Assembly (NCBI GenBank): GCA_047833665.1
Contig: CP181261.1
Coordinates: 1,674,001-1,738,000 of the forward strand
DNA from: Caproicibacter sp047833665
GTDB taxonomy: Bacteria; Bacillota; Clostridia; Oscillospirales; Acutalibacteraceae
DNA: 64,000 nucleotides
Direction: 5' to 3'
In this document: piece by piece, positions 42,869-51,400 of the stretch
How positions within the stretch are numbered: the first letter of the stretch is position 1
Layout of the letters: the number at the start of each line of letters is the position of its first letter
Notes under the pieces: model-generated
Told to the model about the DNA's origin: nothing
The model's input: only the letters and a program-made list of their open reading frames with translations
Databases searched by the model: none
Made by a program: the position numbers and the translations under genes

Positions 42869-43605
42869 ACCGTTTTAAGATCCCCTTTCTTTTCGTTGCA
42901 AAGGGCAATGGCCTCTTCCAGCCGAAGCGTTCCTGCGTAAATCGATTTTCCGCAAATTGCACCATACAGCCCTAAATTAGACAAATCGGAAATATCTTGC
43001 AGACTGCGGATACCACCGCTGGCAATAATCCGGCATGAAACATTTTTCTGAAGCTGTTTCAGCATGGTAAGATTCGGCCCGGACAACGTCCCGTCACGCG
43101 ATATATCTGTAAAGATAATATACTTTACGCCAGCTTGTTCCATCTTTTTTGCCATGGTGAGATAGTCAACACTGGAAGTCTGAGTCCATCCCTGCTGTGC
43201 CACCATTCCATTACGCGCGTCAATGCCGACCGCGATTTTATCCCCATATTTCTTCACTGCAGCTACAACAAGCTCCGGATGATTCACTGCGGCTGTGCCG
43301 AGAATCACCCGGGAAATGCCGTTTTGAAGATAAAAGTCAATTGTAGACATATCGCGAATTCCGCCGCCAACTTCGAGTTTCAGTCCCGTATTCTTCTGAA
43401 TTTGGAACATCAAATCTGCATTCACCGGTTTGGCACTTTTTGCACCGTTTAAGTCGACAACATGCAGCCATTCCGCCCCGGCTGCTTGAAACGAACACGC
43501 CGTCTCCACCGCATTCTCTGCGACGCGATGAGCCGTGCTGTAATCGCCCTGAAACAGGCGAACACATTCTCCGTCTTTTAAATCGATTGCCGGCAATAAT
43601 ACCAT
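42865..43605 (-). CDS. hisA: ProFAR isomerase
   Basis: Isomerises ProFAR to PRFAR, the substrate of the HisH/HisF synthase. 246 residues, TIM barrel with duplicated phosphate motifs: LLPAIDLKDGECVRL with the catalytic Asp, LEVGGGIRD, VAVGIDARNGMVA, FTDISRDGTLSGPN and IIASGGIRSLQD. It fits HisA better than HisF by its N-terminus and the GGGIRD/DISRDGT arrangement. AGGAGG precedes the ATG. It lies 17 bp after hisB; hisH, often found there, is absent. Confidence 0.95.
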   Translation of the reverse strand: MVLLPAIDLKDGECVRLFQGDYSTAHRVAENAVETACSFQAAGAEWLHVVDLNGAKSAKPVNADLMFQIQKNTGLKLEVGGGIRDMSTIDFYLQNGISRVILGTAAVNHPELVVAAVKKYGDKIAVGIDARNGMVAQQGWTQTSSVDYLTMAKKMEQAGVKYIIFTDISRDGTLSGPNLTMLKQLQKNVSCRIIASGGIRSLQDISDLSNLGLYGAICGKSIYAGTLRLEEAIALCNEKKGDLKTV

Positions 43606-43622
43606 GGAATATCCTCCTGACG

Positions 43623-44198
43623 TTACAAACTCCCCTTCGTTGAAAGAGGGCCTTTCCCTGCCGGTGTGACAGCAAGTCGAATGGCATGCCCCAAAGCCTT
43701 AAAAACAGCTTCCGTCTGATGATGAGCATTCGTTCCATATTTAACAGAGATATGGAGAGTTATTCCTGCGTTAAAGGCGAACGCTTTTAAAAATTCTTCC
43801 GTCAGGCAGGAATCGTAATCTCCAATCCTTTCTTGATGAAAATCGGCATCAAAAACCAGAAACGGACGCCCGCTGATATCAACTGCAGCGAAGGCCAGCG
43901 CCTCATCCATTGGAACGTAAAAATGACCAAATCTCGCAATTGAGGAACGATCCCCAATTGCCTGCGCAAATGCTTTTCCAAGAACAATTCCCGTATCCTC
44001 CACCGTATGGTGTCCGTCCACATTCAGGTCGCCGGAAACAGAGACTTGCAACCCAAATCCGCCGTGAACCGCAAATGAATGAAGCATATGGTCAAAAAAT
44101 CCAATACCTGTGGCAATTTCAATCTTTCCGCCATCTAAATTCAATTGCACAGAGCAATCTGTTTCCTTTGTCTTGCGGGTCTGTTTGCCAACCCTCAC
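43623..44198 (-). CDS. hisB: Imidazoleglycerol-phosphate dehydratase
   Basis: Dehydrates imidazole glycerol phosphate, using Mn. 191 residues from GTG 44198, preceded by AAAGGAGG with 10-nt spacing; the frame extends to 44234 but has no such site. Duplicated metal motifs: FFDHMLHSFAVHGGF, DGHHTVEDTGI and HHQTEAVFKALGHAIR. Monofunctional type, without a phosphatase domain. It starts 20 bp after the end of the hisC frame. Its substrate is made by HisHF, which is not encoded in this operon. Confidence 0.95.
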   Translation of the reverse strand: MRVGKQTRKTKETDCSVQLNLDGGKIEIATGIGFFDHMLHSFAVHGGFGLQVSVSGDLNVDGHHTVEDTGIVLGKAFAQAIGDRSSIARFGHFYVPMDEALAFAAVDISGRPFLVFDADFHQERIGDYDSCLTEEFLKAFAFNAGITLHISVKYGTNAHHQTEAVFKALGHAIRLAVTPAGKGPLSTKGSL

Positions 44199-44217
44199 TG
44201 TATACACCCCTCCTTTG

Positions 44218-45267
44218 TTATAAGGCCGCCTCAAAATGTCTTAAAAATTCTATATTCTCTTCTGGAGTGCCTGCGGTAACGCGTATATAATCCCCAAAAA
44301 AGCGGACAACAATCCCGGCTTTTAAAAGAGCGTCAAACACACGCTTACAGTCAGCTACACGAACAAGAGTAAAATTTGTCACACTATCGTAAACCTTGAT
44401 TTGATCTTTGTGGCTGTATTCGAGCGAACGCAACATGGCAAAAAGTTCTTTCTGAGATTCCTTAATCTCTCTCAATCCCGAACGAATCCAGTCTTTTTCC
44501 TTTAAAACAATTGACCCGATTTTCTGCGAACATGCATTGACATTATAAGGGGACTTAACAGCGCGAATTGCATTTGTCAGCGATGAATTAGCCACCGCAA
44601 ATCCCAGACGCAGTGCTGCCATTCCAATGACTTTAGAGCAGGTTCGCAGAATAATTAAATTCTCATACTGATCCGCTTCTTTTAACAAAGACTGATCCCA
44701 AAAGTCCATATAGGCTTCATCCAAAATGATAAGGGCATCAACGGAGCGAACCAGCTTCCTTACTTCTTCTCTGGCCAGTCCTTTACCTGTCGGATTGCAG
44801 GGATTTTAAAAAATCAACGCCTTTACGTTATATTCTTTAACAAGAGAAATCAGTTCGTCCAAATCAACGGAAAAATCCTTCTTTTTCTGGTATTCAAGAC
44901 ATTTGACTTCATTCAAATGGCCATAAAAACGGTACATGGAAAAATCAGAAGAGAGAGTCATAATAGCCTCGCCCTTCATGACGAATGCACCAAGAATCAC
45001 AGAAATCAGCTCATCGGAACCGTTTCCCGCAGTGACATTTGAGGCGTCAACTTCATACAAATCTGCAAAACTGCGGCATAATTCCTTTGCATAGGGATCC
45101 GGATAACGATTAAACACAACTTCCGCCGAGGCCTGTTTGATTTTGGCAATCATCTCGTCCGTCGGTTTTCGGAATGATTCGTTTGCATCAAGCCGAATGG
45201 AATAATTTCCCTGTATTGGCGTATAGGGTTTCAAATCTCTGATTTTTGCATTTAAACTATAAGCCAT
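44218..45267 (-). pseudogene. hisC: Histidinol-phosphate aminotransferase broken by an in-frame stop
   Basis: PLP aminotransferase of histidine synthesis. The frame of 349 codons is intact except for TAA at 44808-44806 (codon 154), where the family has Ser in the SNPxNPTG motif. The frame continues without shift on both sides: VKALIF before it, then NPCNPTGKG, DEAYMDF and the PLP-lysine motif TCSKVIGMAALRLG after it. A single substitution (for example TCA to TAA) explains it. The N-terminal fragment of 153 residues lacks the active-site lysine, so the protein should be inactive unless read through or complemented. The start overlaps hisD by 11 bp. A sequencing error in this T/A-rich spot cannot be excluded. 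Confidence 0.9.
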
Positions 45268-46552
45268 TTTGATTCCTCACCCTAATTGAATTTGCATGCG
45301 CAGTTAGACCTTCTGCCTCGGCAAGTGCCATAATATCGTCTGCTACCGGGTTTAGTGCCGTTTTCGTATAGTAGAGGAAACTGGATTTTTTAACAAAACT
45401 GTCCACGGAAAGCGGTGAGAAAAAGCGTGCGGTTCCGCTCGTGGGCAGTACATGGTTCGGCCCGGCGAAATAATCTCCAAGTGGCTCCGGAGAGTATTCA
45501 CCTAAAAACACCGAGCCCGCATTATCAATTTGGCCAAGATATTCCATAGGCTTTGATACGCAAAGCTCAAGATGCTCCGGCGCAAGTTCATTCGCAAATG
45601 CGACAGCATCCTCCATATTTTTACAAACCACGACAGCACCATAGGTTTCAAGTGACTTTTCAATTATTTCACGGCGGGAAAGGGTTTGAATCTGGCAGGA
45701 TATCTCATCAAGCGTCTGTTCCGCAATTTTACGGGAAGTTGTCAACAGAATCGAGGATGCAAGAACATCATGCTCTGCCTGAGACATTAAATCTGCCGCT
45801 AAAAAAGCAGGATTTGCGGTTTCATCCGCTAAAATTAAAATTTCACTTGGCCCTGCTACCATATCGATTCCAACTGTACCGTAAAGCTGTTTTTTTGCAG
45901 TGGCCACATAGATATTGCCCGGCCCCACAATTTTATCTACCATGGGAATGGAATCTGTTCCAAATGCAAGGGCGGCAATCGCCTGCGCTCCTCCCACCTG
46001 AAATACTCTATCCACCCCGGCAACATATGCGGCCGCAAGAATATTGGTATCCGGTTTTCCGTTTTTGCCAGGCGGGGTTGTCATGACAATCTCTTTTACA
46101 CCGGCAATTTTAGCCGGGATGGCATTCATCAGCACGGAGGACGGATAAGCAGCCGTGCCTCCGGGAACATAAATTCCGACACGGGCAAGGGCACGGACTC
46201 GCTGCCCCATCATCACACCATCCGGGCGTGTTGTAAACCAGCTTTGCTGTTTCTGCCGATTGTGAAAATCCCTTATGTTTTCCGCTGCTCGTTCCAGCGC
46301 TTTTAAAAATGTACTGTTGCAGGACAACGCCGCTTTCTTCAGTTCTTCTGCGCCAATTTCCAACGGTTCAGGCACAGCACCATCAAATTTTATGGTGTAT
46401 TCACGAACCGCTGCATCACCGGATTCGCGGACGTCCTCAATAATCTGCGCAACCGCACGTTCAATTTCCGGATTGGATTTACGGCTGCGTTTTTTTAGCT
46501 GCGCAATCAGCTGTTTCCCGAAGGTCCCGTCGTCCTCCAAAATCCTTAGCAC
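45257..46552 (-). CDS. hisD: Histidinol dehydrogenase
   Basis: Zinc- and NAD-dependent enzyme for the last two oxidations to histidine. 431 residues from GTG 46552, placed 7 nt after GGAGG; ATG 46573 lies upstream of that site. Motifs: ARVGIYVPGGTAAYPSSVLM, VGGAQAIAALAFGT, VDKIVGPGNIYVATAK, the zinc and catalytic region MSQAEHDVLASSIL, and LAPEHLEL. It overlaps the hisG stop by 7 bp. The frame is intact. Confidence 0.96.
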   Translation of the reverse strand: MLRILEDDGTFGKQLIAQLKKRSRKSNPEIERAVAQIIEDVRESGDAAVREYTIKFDGAVPEPLEIGAEELKKAALSCNSTFLKALERAAENIRDFHNRQKQQSWFTTRPDGVMMGQRVRALARVGIYVPGGTAAYPSSVLMNAIPAKIAGVKEIVMTTPPGKNGKPDTNILAAAYVAGVDRVFQVGGAQAIAALAFGTDSIPMVDKIVGPGNIYVATAKKQLYGTVGIDMVAGPSEILILADETANPAFLAADLMSQAEHDVLASSILLTTSRKIAEQTLDEISCQIQTLSRREIIEKSLETYGAVVVCKNMEDAVAFANELAPEHLELCVSKPMEYLGQIDNAGSVFLGEYSPEPLGDYFAGPNHVLPTSGTARFFSPLSVDSFVKKSSFLYYTKTALNPVADDIMALAEAEGLTAHANSIRVRNQNGL

Positions 46553-47208
46553 ACCTTTTCCTCCTTTCCGCATTCCTCTGACTTCCTGATAAATTGTTCC
46601 ATTCGGTCTGTCAGTGCTTCAATTTCCACTTTTCTCAATTTCATGCTGGCTGCGTTTACAATCAGCCGCGCAGAAACATCACAGATGTTTTCAATAACTT
46701 TCAGACCATTTTCTTTTAATGTAGTGCCTGTTTCAACAATATCCACAATCGCATCGGAAAGGCCCAAAAGAGGTGCCAGCTCGACGGAACCTTCAATTTT
46801 AATAATACGGACATCCATTGCTTTGCGGTCAAAGTAGCTGCGTGCAACACCGGGATATTTGGTTGCAATTGTTTTTGCGGAGTATCCGCTGAAAAAATCG
46901 GTTCCATTCGGTCCGGCCAATGCAAAGCGGCATTTACCAAAGCCGAGGTCGAGCACTTCGTAATAGCTTCCGCCTTTTTCCAGAATGGTATCTTTTCCCA
47001 CCACTCCAAGGTCGCAAACGCCGTACTCCACATACGTAATCACATCGGCCGCTTTTGCAAGGACAACTTCAAGTCCATCGCCAACAGGCAGAATCAGTTT
47101 TCTTCCCTTGTTCCGCACTGCTGAACAATCAAAACCAATCTGTTCAAACAAATTTACCGTACTGTTTTCCAGCCTGCCCTTCGTCAGGGCGATTCTAAGT
47201 GGTTTCAT
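46546..47208 (-). CDS. hisG: ATP phosphoribosyltransferase, short form
   Basis: First step of histidine synthesis: ATP plus PRPP to PR-ATP. 220 residues, the short HisG that lacks the C-terminal regulatory domain and works with HisZ. Motifs: RIALTKGRLENSTVNL, VEYGVCDLGVVGKD, FALAGPNG and the PRPP loop DAIVDIVETGTTLKENGL. It follows hisZ with an 11-bp gap. Feedback control by histidine would act through HisZ (family knowledge). Confidence 0.96.
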   Translation of the reverse strand: MKPLRIALTKGRLENSTVNLFEQIGFDCSAVRNKGRKLILPVGDGLEVVLAKAADVITYVEYGVCDLGVVGKDTILEKGGSYYEVLDLGFGKCRFALAGPNGTDFFSGYSAKTIATKYPGVARSYFDRKAMDVRIIKIEGSVELAPLLGLSDAIVDIVETGTTLKENGLKVIENICDVSARLIVNAASMKLRKVEIEALTDRMEQFIRKSEECGKEEKVC

Positions 47209-47219
47209 CTCTACCAGCC

Positions 47220-48416
47220 TTATATCAGATTTATCGTTTTCACGGTTTCACCCACAAAATCAACTCGCTTAATGCCGCTTGACTGGGCATATGCAACTGC
47301 TTCATCCTGCGTTGAAAACACGCTCGTCTCACAGCGCAAACCTTTGGCAATCAACTCAGCGGCATATTCGAGCGCTTTCACCTCGTAATTTGTCTCACCG
47401 TGAACCAAGATGTCCATAGGAAGAACCGGGCATACATTCCCGCGGTTAATCAATGTTTTTGCAATTGCATCCACATTGACTGCAAAGCCGATGGCAGGCA
47501 TGGGCTGCCCGAAATGTCCCAGCAAATTATCATAGCGGCCGCCCAGTAATACGGCGTCCCCGATTTCTTCCACGTATGCACTGAAGACAATACCCGTATA
47601 ATAATCGTTTCGCTGAACCAGCCCTAAATCAATCATCAGCTGACCGCTTTGCTCCAGTTGGGAAAGAGCACGGAAAATTTTTTGCAAATAATCAAGCGTA
47701 GCGGAAAGTTGTGCATCTTTCCGCAGAAGGGATGCGCGTTCAAATACCTCTTCCCCGCCGAAAAGCTTTGGCAGTTCCCGCAGCGTACGGATATGGTCAT
47801 TCTCCGGAAGACTGTCCAACAGCTCATTTAAACGTGCATAATTTTTCGTTTCTATGGCCGTTCGGATGTCTTCTTTCAAATTTTCGTCCGCGGGTACATG
47901 TTTCATCAGAGAGCGGAAAAAATCCGCATGCCCTATTTCCAGCCGATATCCCGGAACACATTTTCCTAGGGCTTCCACCGCCGTGGAAATCACGTCTAAA
48001 TCGGCGCGAATTCCGCCTGCGCCTAACAGTTCAATACCGGTCTGCACAGATTCATCGCTCCGGCCCGTCAATCCCGGATTGTTTCGATAAATCGGCTGTG
48101 TGTAATACAGGCGAATCGGCTTTGGAAGATTTTGAAGGCGGGTAGCCGTCAATCGGGCAATTGGAAGCGTTGAATCCGGACGCATCACAATCAGCCGACC
48201 GCGTTTATCCGTCATCTTATACATAACTTCCTGGGATATCCCGGAAAAATCAGGGTCAAACACATCATAAAATTCCAGCCCAGGAGTGACTACCTCATGA
48301 AAACCATGAGAAGAAAATACATCACTGATTGTTTTTTCGATATATCGCCGGGTCAGGCACTCTTCAAACAGAAAATCTTTCGTTCCTTCCGGCGTAATTC
48401 GATTGTTTTTCTTCAT
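47220..48416 (-). CDS. hisZ: ATP phosphoribosyltransferase regulatory subunit
   Basis: HisRS paralogue that forms the octameric transferase with short HisG. 398 residues. The class II synthetase-like core shows TPEGTKDFLFEE at the N-terminus, TPGLEFYDVF, VMRPDSTLPIARL (motif 2 region) and RNDYYTGIVFSAYVEEIGDAVLLGGRYDNLL. tRNA-binding domain features of true HisRS are lacking and it heads a his operon, so the regulatory role is preferred. AAGGAG lies before the ATG and a good promoter lies upstream. Confidence 0.95.
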   Translation of the reverse strand: MKKNNRITPEGTKDFLFEECLTRRYIEKTISDVFSSHGFHEVVTPGLEFYDVFDPDFSGISQEVMYKMTDKRGRLIVMRPDSTLPIARLTATRLQNLPKPIRLYYTQPIYRNNPGLTGRSDESVQTGIELLGAGGIRADLDVISTAVEALGKCVPGYRLEIGHADFFRSLMKHVPADENLKEDIRTAIETKNYARLNELLDSLPENDHIRTLRELPKLFGGEEVFERASLLRKDAQLSATLDYLQKIFRALSQLEQSGQLMIDLGLVQRNDYYTGIVFSAYVEEIGDAVLLGGRYDNLLGHFGQPMPAIGFAVNVDAIAKTLINRGNVCPVLPMDILVHGETNYEVKALEYAAELIAKGLRCETSVFSTQDEAVAYAQSSGIKRVDFVGETVKTINLI

Positions 48417-48461
48417 GAATGCCGCTCCTTAGTTTCATGCGGTGCACTTTATCGTGCTAAC

Positions 48462-48490
48462 AGGATATCACACTAAAATATTCTTGTCAA
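48462..48490 (-). promoter_or_regulatory. Promoter of the his operon
   Basis: On the minus strand TTGACA (48490-48485), a 17-bp spacer and TATCCT (48467-48462). Just downstream GCAC-GATAAA-GTGC forms a small inverted repeat that could be an operator, unproven. The promoter directly abuts the end of polC. Confidence 0.65.
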
Positions 48491-51400
48491 CTAAAACAGG
48501 GAAATCTGGCTGCTTTTTGGAAGATCTTTTAATACGCCTGCGGCTTCCATTGTCTCTATGACAGATTTGGAAACCTTAGCCCTAGCCTGCAAATCATCCA
48601 CAGAGATATACGGACCTTTTTTCCCAGCTTCCGCCAAGCTTTTCGCTGCTGCTTCTCCCACTCCGGAGAGCGACAGAAACGGGAGTCGAATCTTGTTGTC
48701 TTCCACCAAAAACTTTTTCGCGTCGGATTTATACAGGTCAACCGGGAGAACTTCAATGCCCCTTGCAAGCATTTCGTTGACAATTTGAAGCGTAGCGTAG
48801 GCGGCTTCTTCTTTTGCGGTAGCCTCTTTGCCCTTCATAGCAATCTCATTCATTCTGCGCCGGACTGCCTCTCTGCCCTGCATAACGAGCGCACCGTCAA
48901 AATCCTCACCGCGCACGGTAAAATATGCGGCGTAATATTCTACAGGGCGATGAACTTTATACCATCCAAGTCGAAGGGTAGAAATCATATAGGCCGCGGC
49001 ATGCGCTTTTGGGAACATATATTTAATCTTCATACAAGAATCAATGTACCACTGCGGCACGCCATGTTCCTTCATCGCTTGGATGTAATCTTCCGTCAAC
49101 AACTTCGGTGCCTTACCTTTTCGGGTAATTTCCATAATCTTAAATGCCATCTTAGGTTCCAAACCTTTATGAAGCAGATAAGTCATAATGCTGTCACGCG
49201 TACCGATTACTTCGGAAATTGTACAAGTTCCGTTTTTAATCAGTTCCTGTGCATTACCAATCCAAACATCTGTTCCGTGGGACAGTCCGGAAATCTGCAA
49301 GAGATCCGAAAAAGTTTTAGGCTTGGATTCAACCAACATCTGGCGGACAAAACTAGTCCCCACTTCTGGCAGAGAAAAAGTTCCGGTCTCGGAATCAATA
49401 TCCTCCGGCTTTACTCCAAGTGCCTCCGTGGAGGTAAACAAGGACATCACCTGCGGATCACTCATGGGAACATCCATCACCGGAATGCCGGTATAGTCTT
49501 CCAAATAGCGGTATATGGTTGGAACATCGTGCCCCAGTTCATCCAGTTTACAGATGGTGTCATGAATGGAATGGAAGTCAAAATGCGTTGTAATGCTGTC
49601 TGAATTCTGATCGTTAGCCGGGTGCTGTACCGGACAGAAATCATAGATTTCCTTCCCCTGCGGCACAACAACCATGCCGCCGGGATGCTGACCCGTTGTT
49701 CGTTTGACACCGGTGCAGCCTGCTGCAAGGCGGAGTTCTTCCGCACGGTGAAGCACAATTCCTTTTTCCTCTTCATATTTTTTAACGAAACCAAGCGCCG
49801 TTTTATCGGCAACTGTAGAAATGGTTCCGGCTTTAAACACGTGATCCTTACCAAAAAGCTTTTCCGTGTAACGATGCGCACTGGATTGATATTCGCCCGA
49901 AAAATTAAGGTCGATATCGGGGGTTTTATCTCCGTCAAAACCAAGAAAAGTCTCAAACGGAATGGTATGCCCGTCACGGTTGTATTCTGTCCCACAAACA
50001 GGGCACTTTTTCGGCGGAAGGTCAAAACCGCTGCCGACGCTGCCATCCGTAATAAATTCACTGTGTTTACATTTCGGGCACACATAGTGCGGTTCCAATG
50101 GATTTACTTCTGAAATACCCGCAAGGTTAGCAACAAAGGATGAACCAACCGAACCACGCGAACCGACCAAATAGCCATGGGCGACGGAATCGGCAACCAA
50201 TTTTTGCGCAATCATATACAGAATGGAAAAGCCATGTTTTGTAATGGAGTCAAGTTCCCGCTCCAATCGGTTTTGAACCAATTCCGGCAGTGGATCACCA
50301 TAAATTTCTTTCGCACGCGTCCAAGTGATAGTGGTAAGCTGTTCTTCCGCCCCTTCAATAAACGGAGGAAAGGTTCCCTCCGGAATGGGTCGGATTTCTT
50401 CCACCATATCGGCAATCTTGTTCGGATTCGTAACGACAACTTCATATGCTTTTTCTTTGCCCAAATATTCGAATTCCTTCAGCATTTCCGGTGTTGTTCT
50501 AAAATACAAAGGAGCCTGTTCATCCGCATCTTTAAAGCCTAAGCTATGCATTAAAATCTTGCGGTATTCCCCATCTTTTGGGTCCATAAAATGAACATCG
50601 CAAGTTGCAACAACCGGAATATTCAGATGTTCACCCAATTTTACTACGGTGCGGTTAAATTCACGGATTTTTTCTTCATCCGAGACCAGACCTTCCCGTA
50701 CCATGAAGCGGTTGTTCCCCACTGGCTGAATTTCCAAATAATCGTAGAAAGAGGCAATCTCACATAGAGTCGGCCATGGCTGTGCGCTTGTTATCGCTCT
50801 GTAAAGTTCTCCTGCTTCACAGGCACTGCCCACCAGAATTCCTTCACGATGTTTTATTAATTCTGATTTTGGGATACGAGGATTCCGGTAAAAATAATCC
50901 AGATGGGATTTTGAAATCAGCTTGTACAGGTTTTTCAGGCCGGTTTGATTTTTTGCAATTAATATCATATGGTAGGACTTCATCTTTTTGATATCGCCGC
51001 CGGCTAAGCTGCTATTGATATCCTGTACTGTTTTCGCGCCAGTATCCTCTATAAGGCGCTGAATCAGCCGTAAAAAAATCTGACCCAGCACCGCGGCGTC
51101 ATCACAAGCGCGGTGATGCTGGAACGGGTCAAGTTTCAGATATTTTGCTACCGTATCCAGCTTTGCGTTTTTAATTCCTTTTAAAAGCGACCGGCACATG
51201 GGAACGGTATCTATGTAAGTATTAGAAAATTCAAAGCCGCATCGTTGAGCCGCTACACGAATAAACGAAGTATCAAAATCGGCATTGTGGGCAATCAATA
51301 TTGCATCTTTGCCGCAAAATTGAAAAAAGCGTTCCAAGGCTTCTCGCTCGGAAGGAGCGTCCTTCACCATCTCATTTGTGATTCCGGTCAATTCCGTGAT

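Noticed and set aside
42865..43605. hisA being in fact hisF, which would fill one of the two gaps
   Set aside because: The N-terminus LLPAIDLKDGECVRL and the GGGIRD and DISRDGT motifs fit HisA; HisF begins with a different conserved Lys-Arg-Ile-Ile-Pro-Cys-Leu-Asp type motif.
44725..44808. hisC as two separate functional genes
   Set aside because: The second part would have to begin inside a conserved domain at a TTG with no ribosome-binding site; a single gene with one nonsense codon explains all the data.
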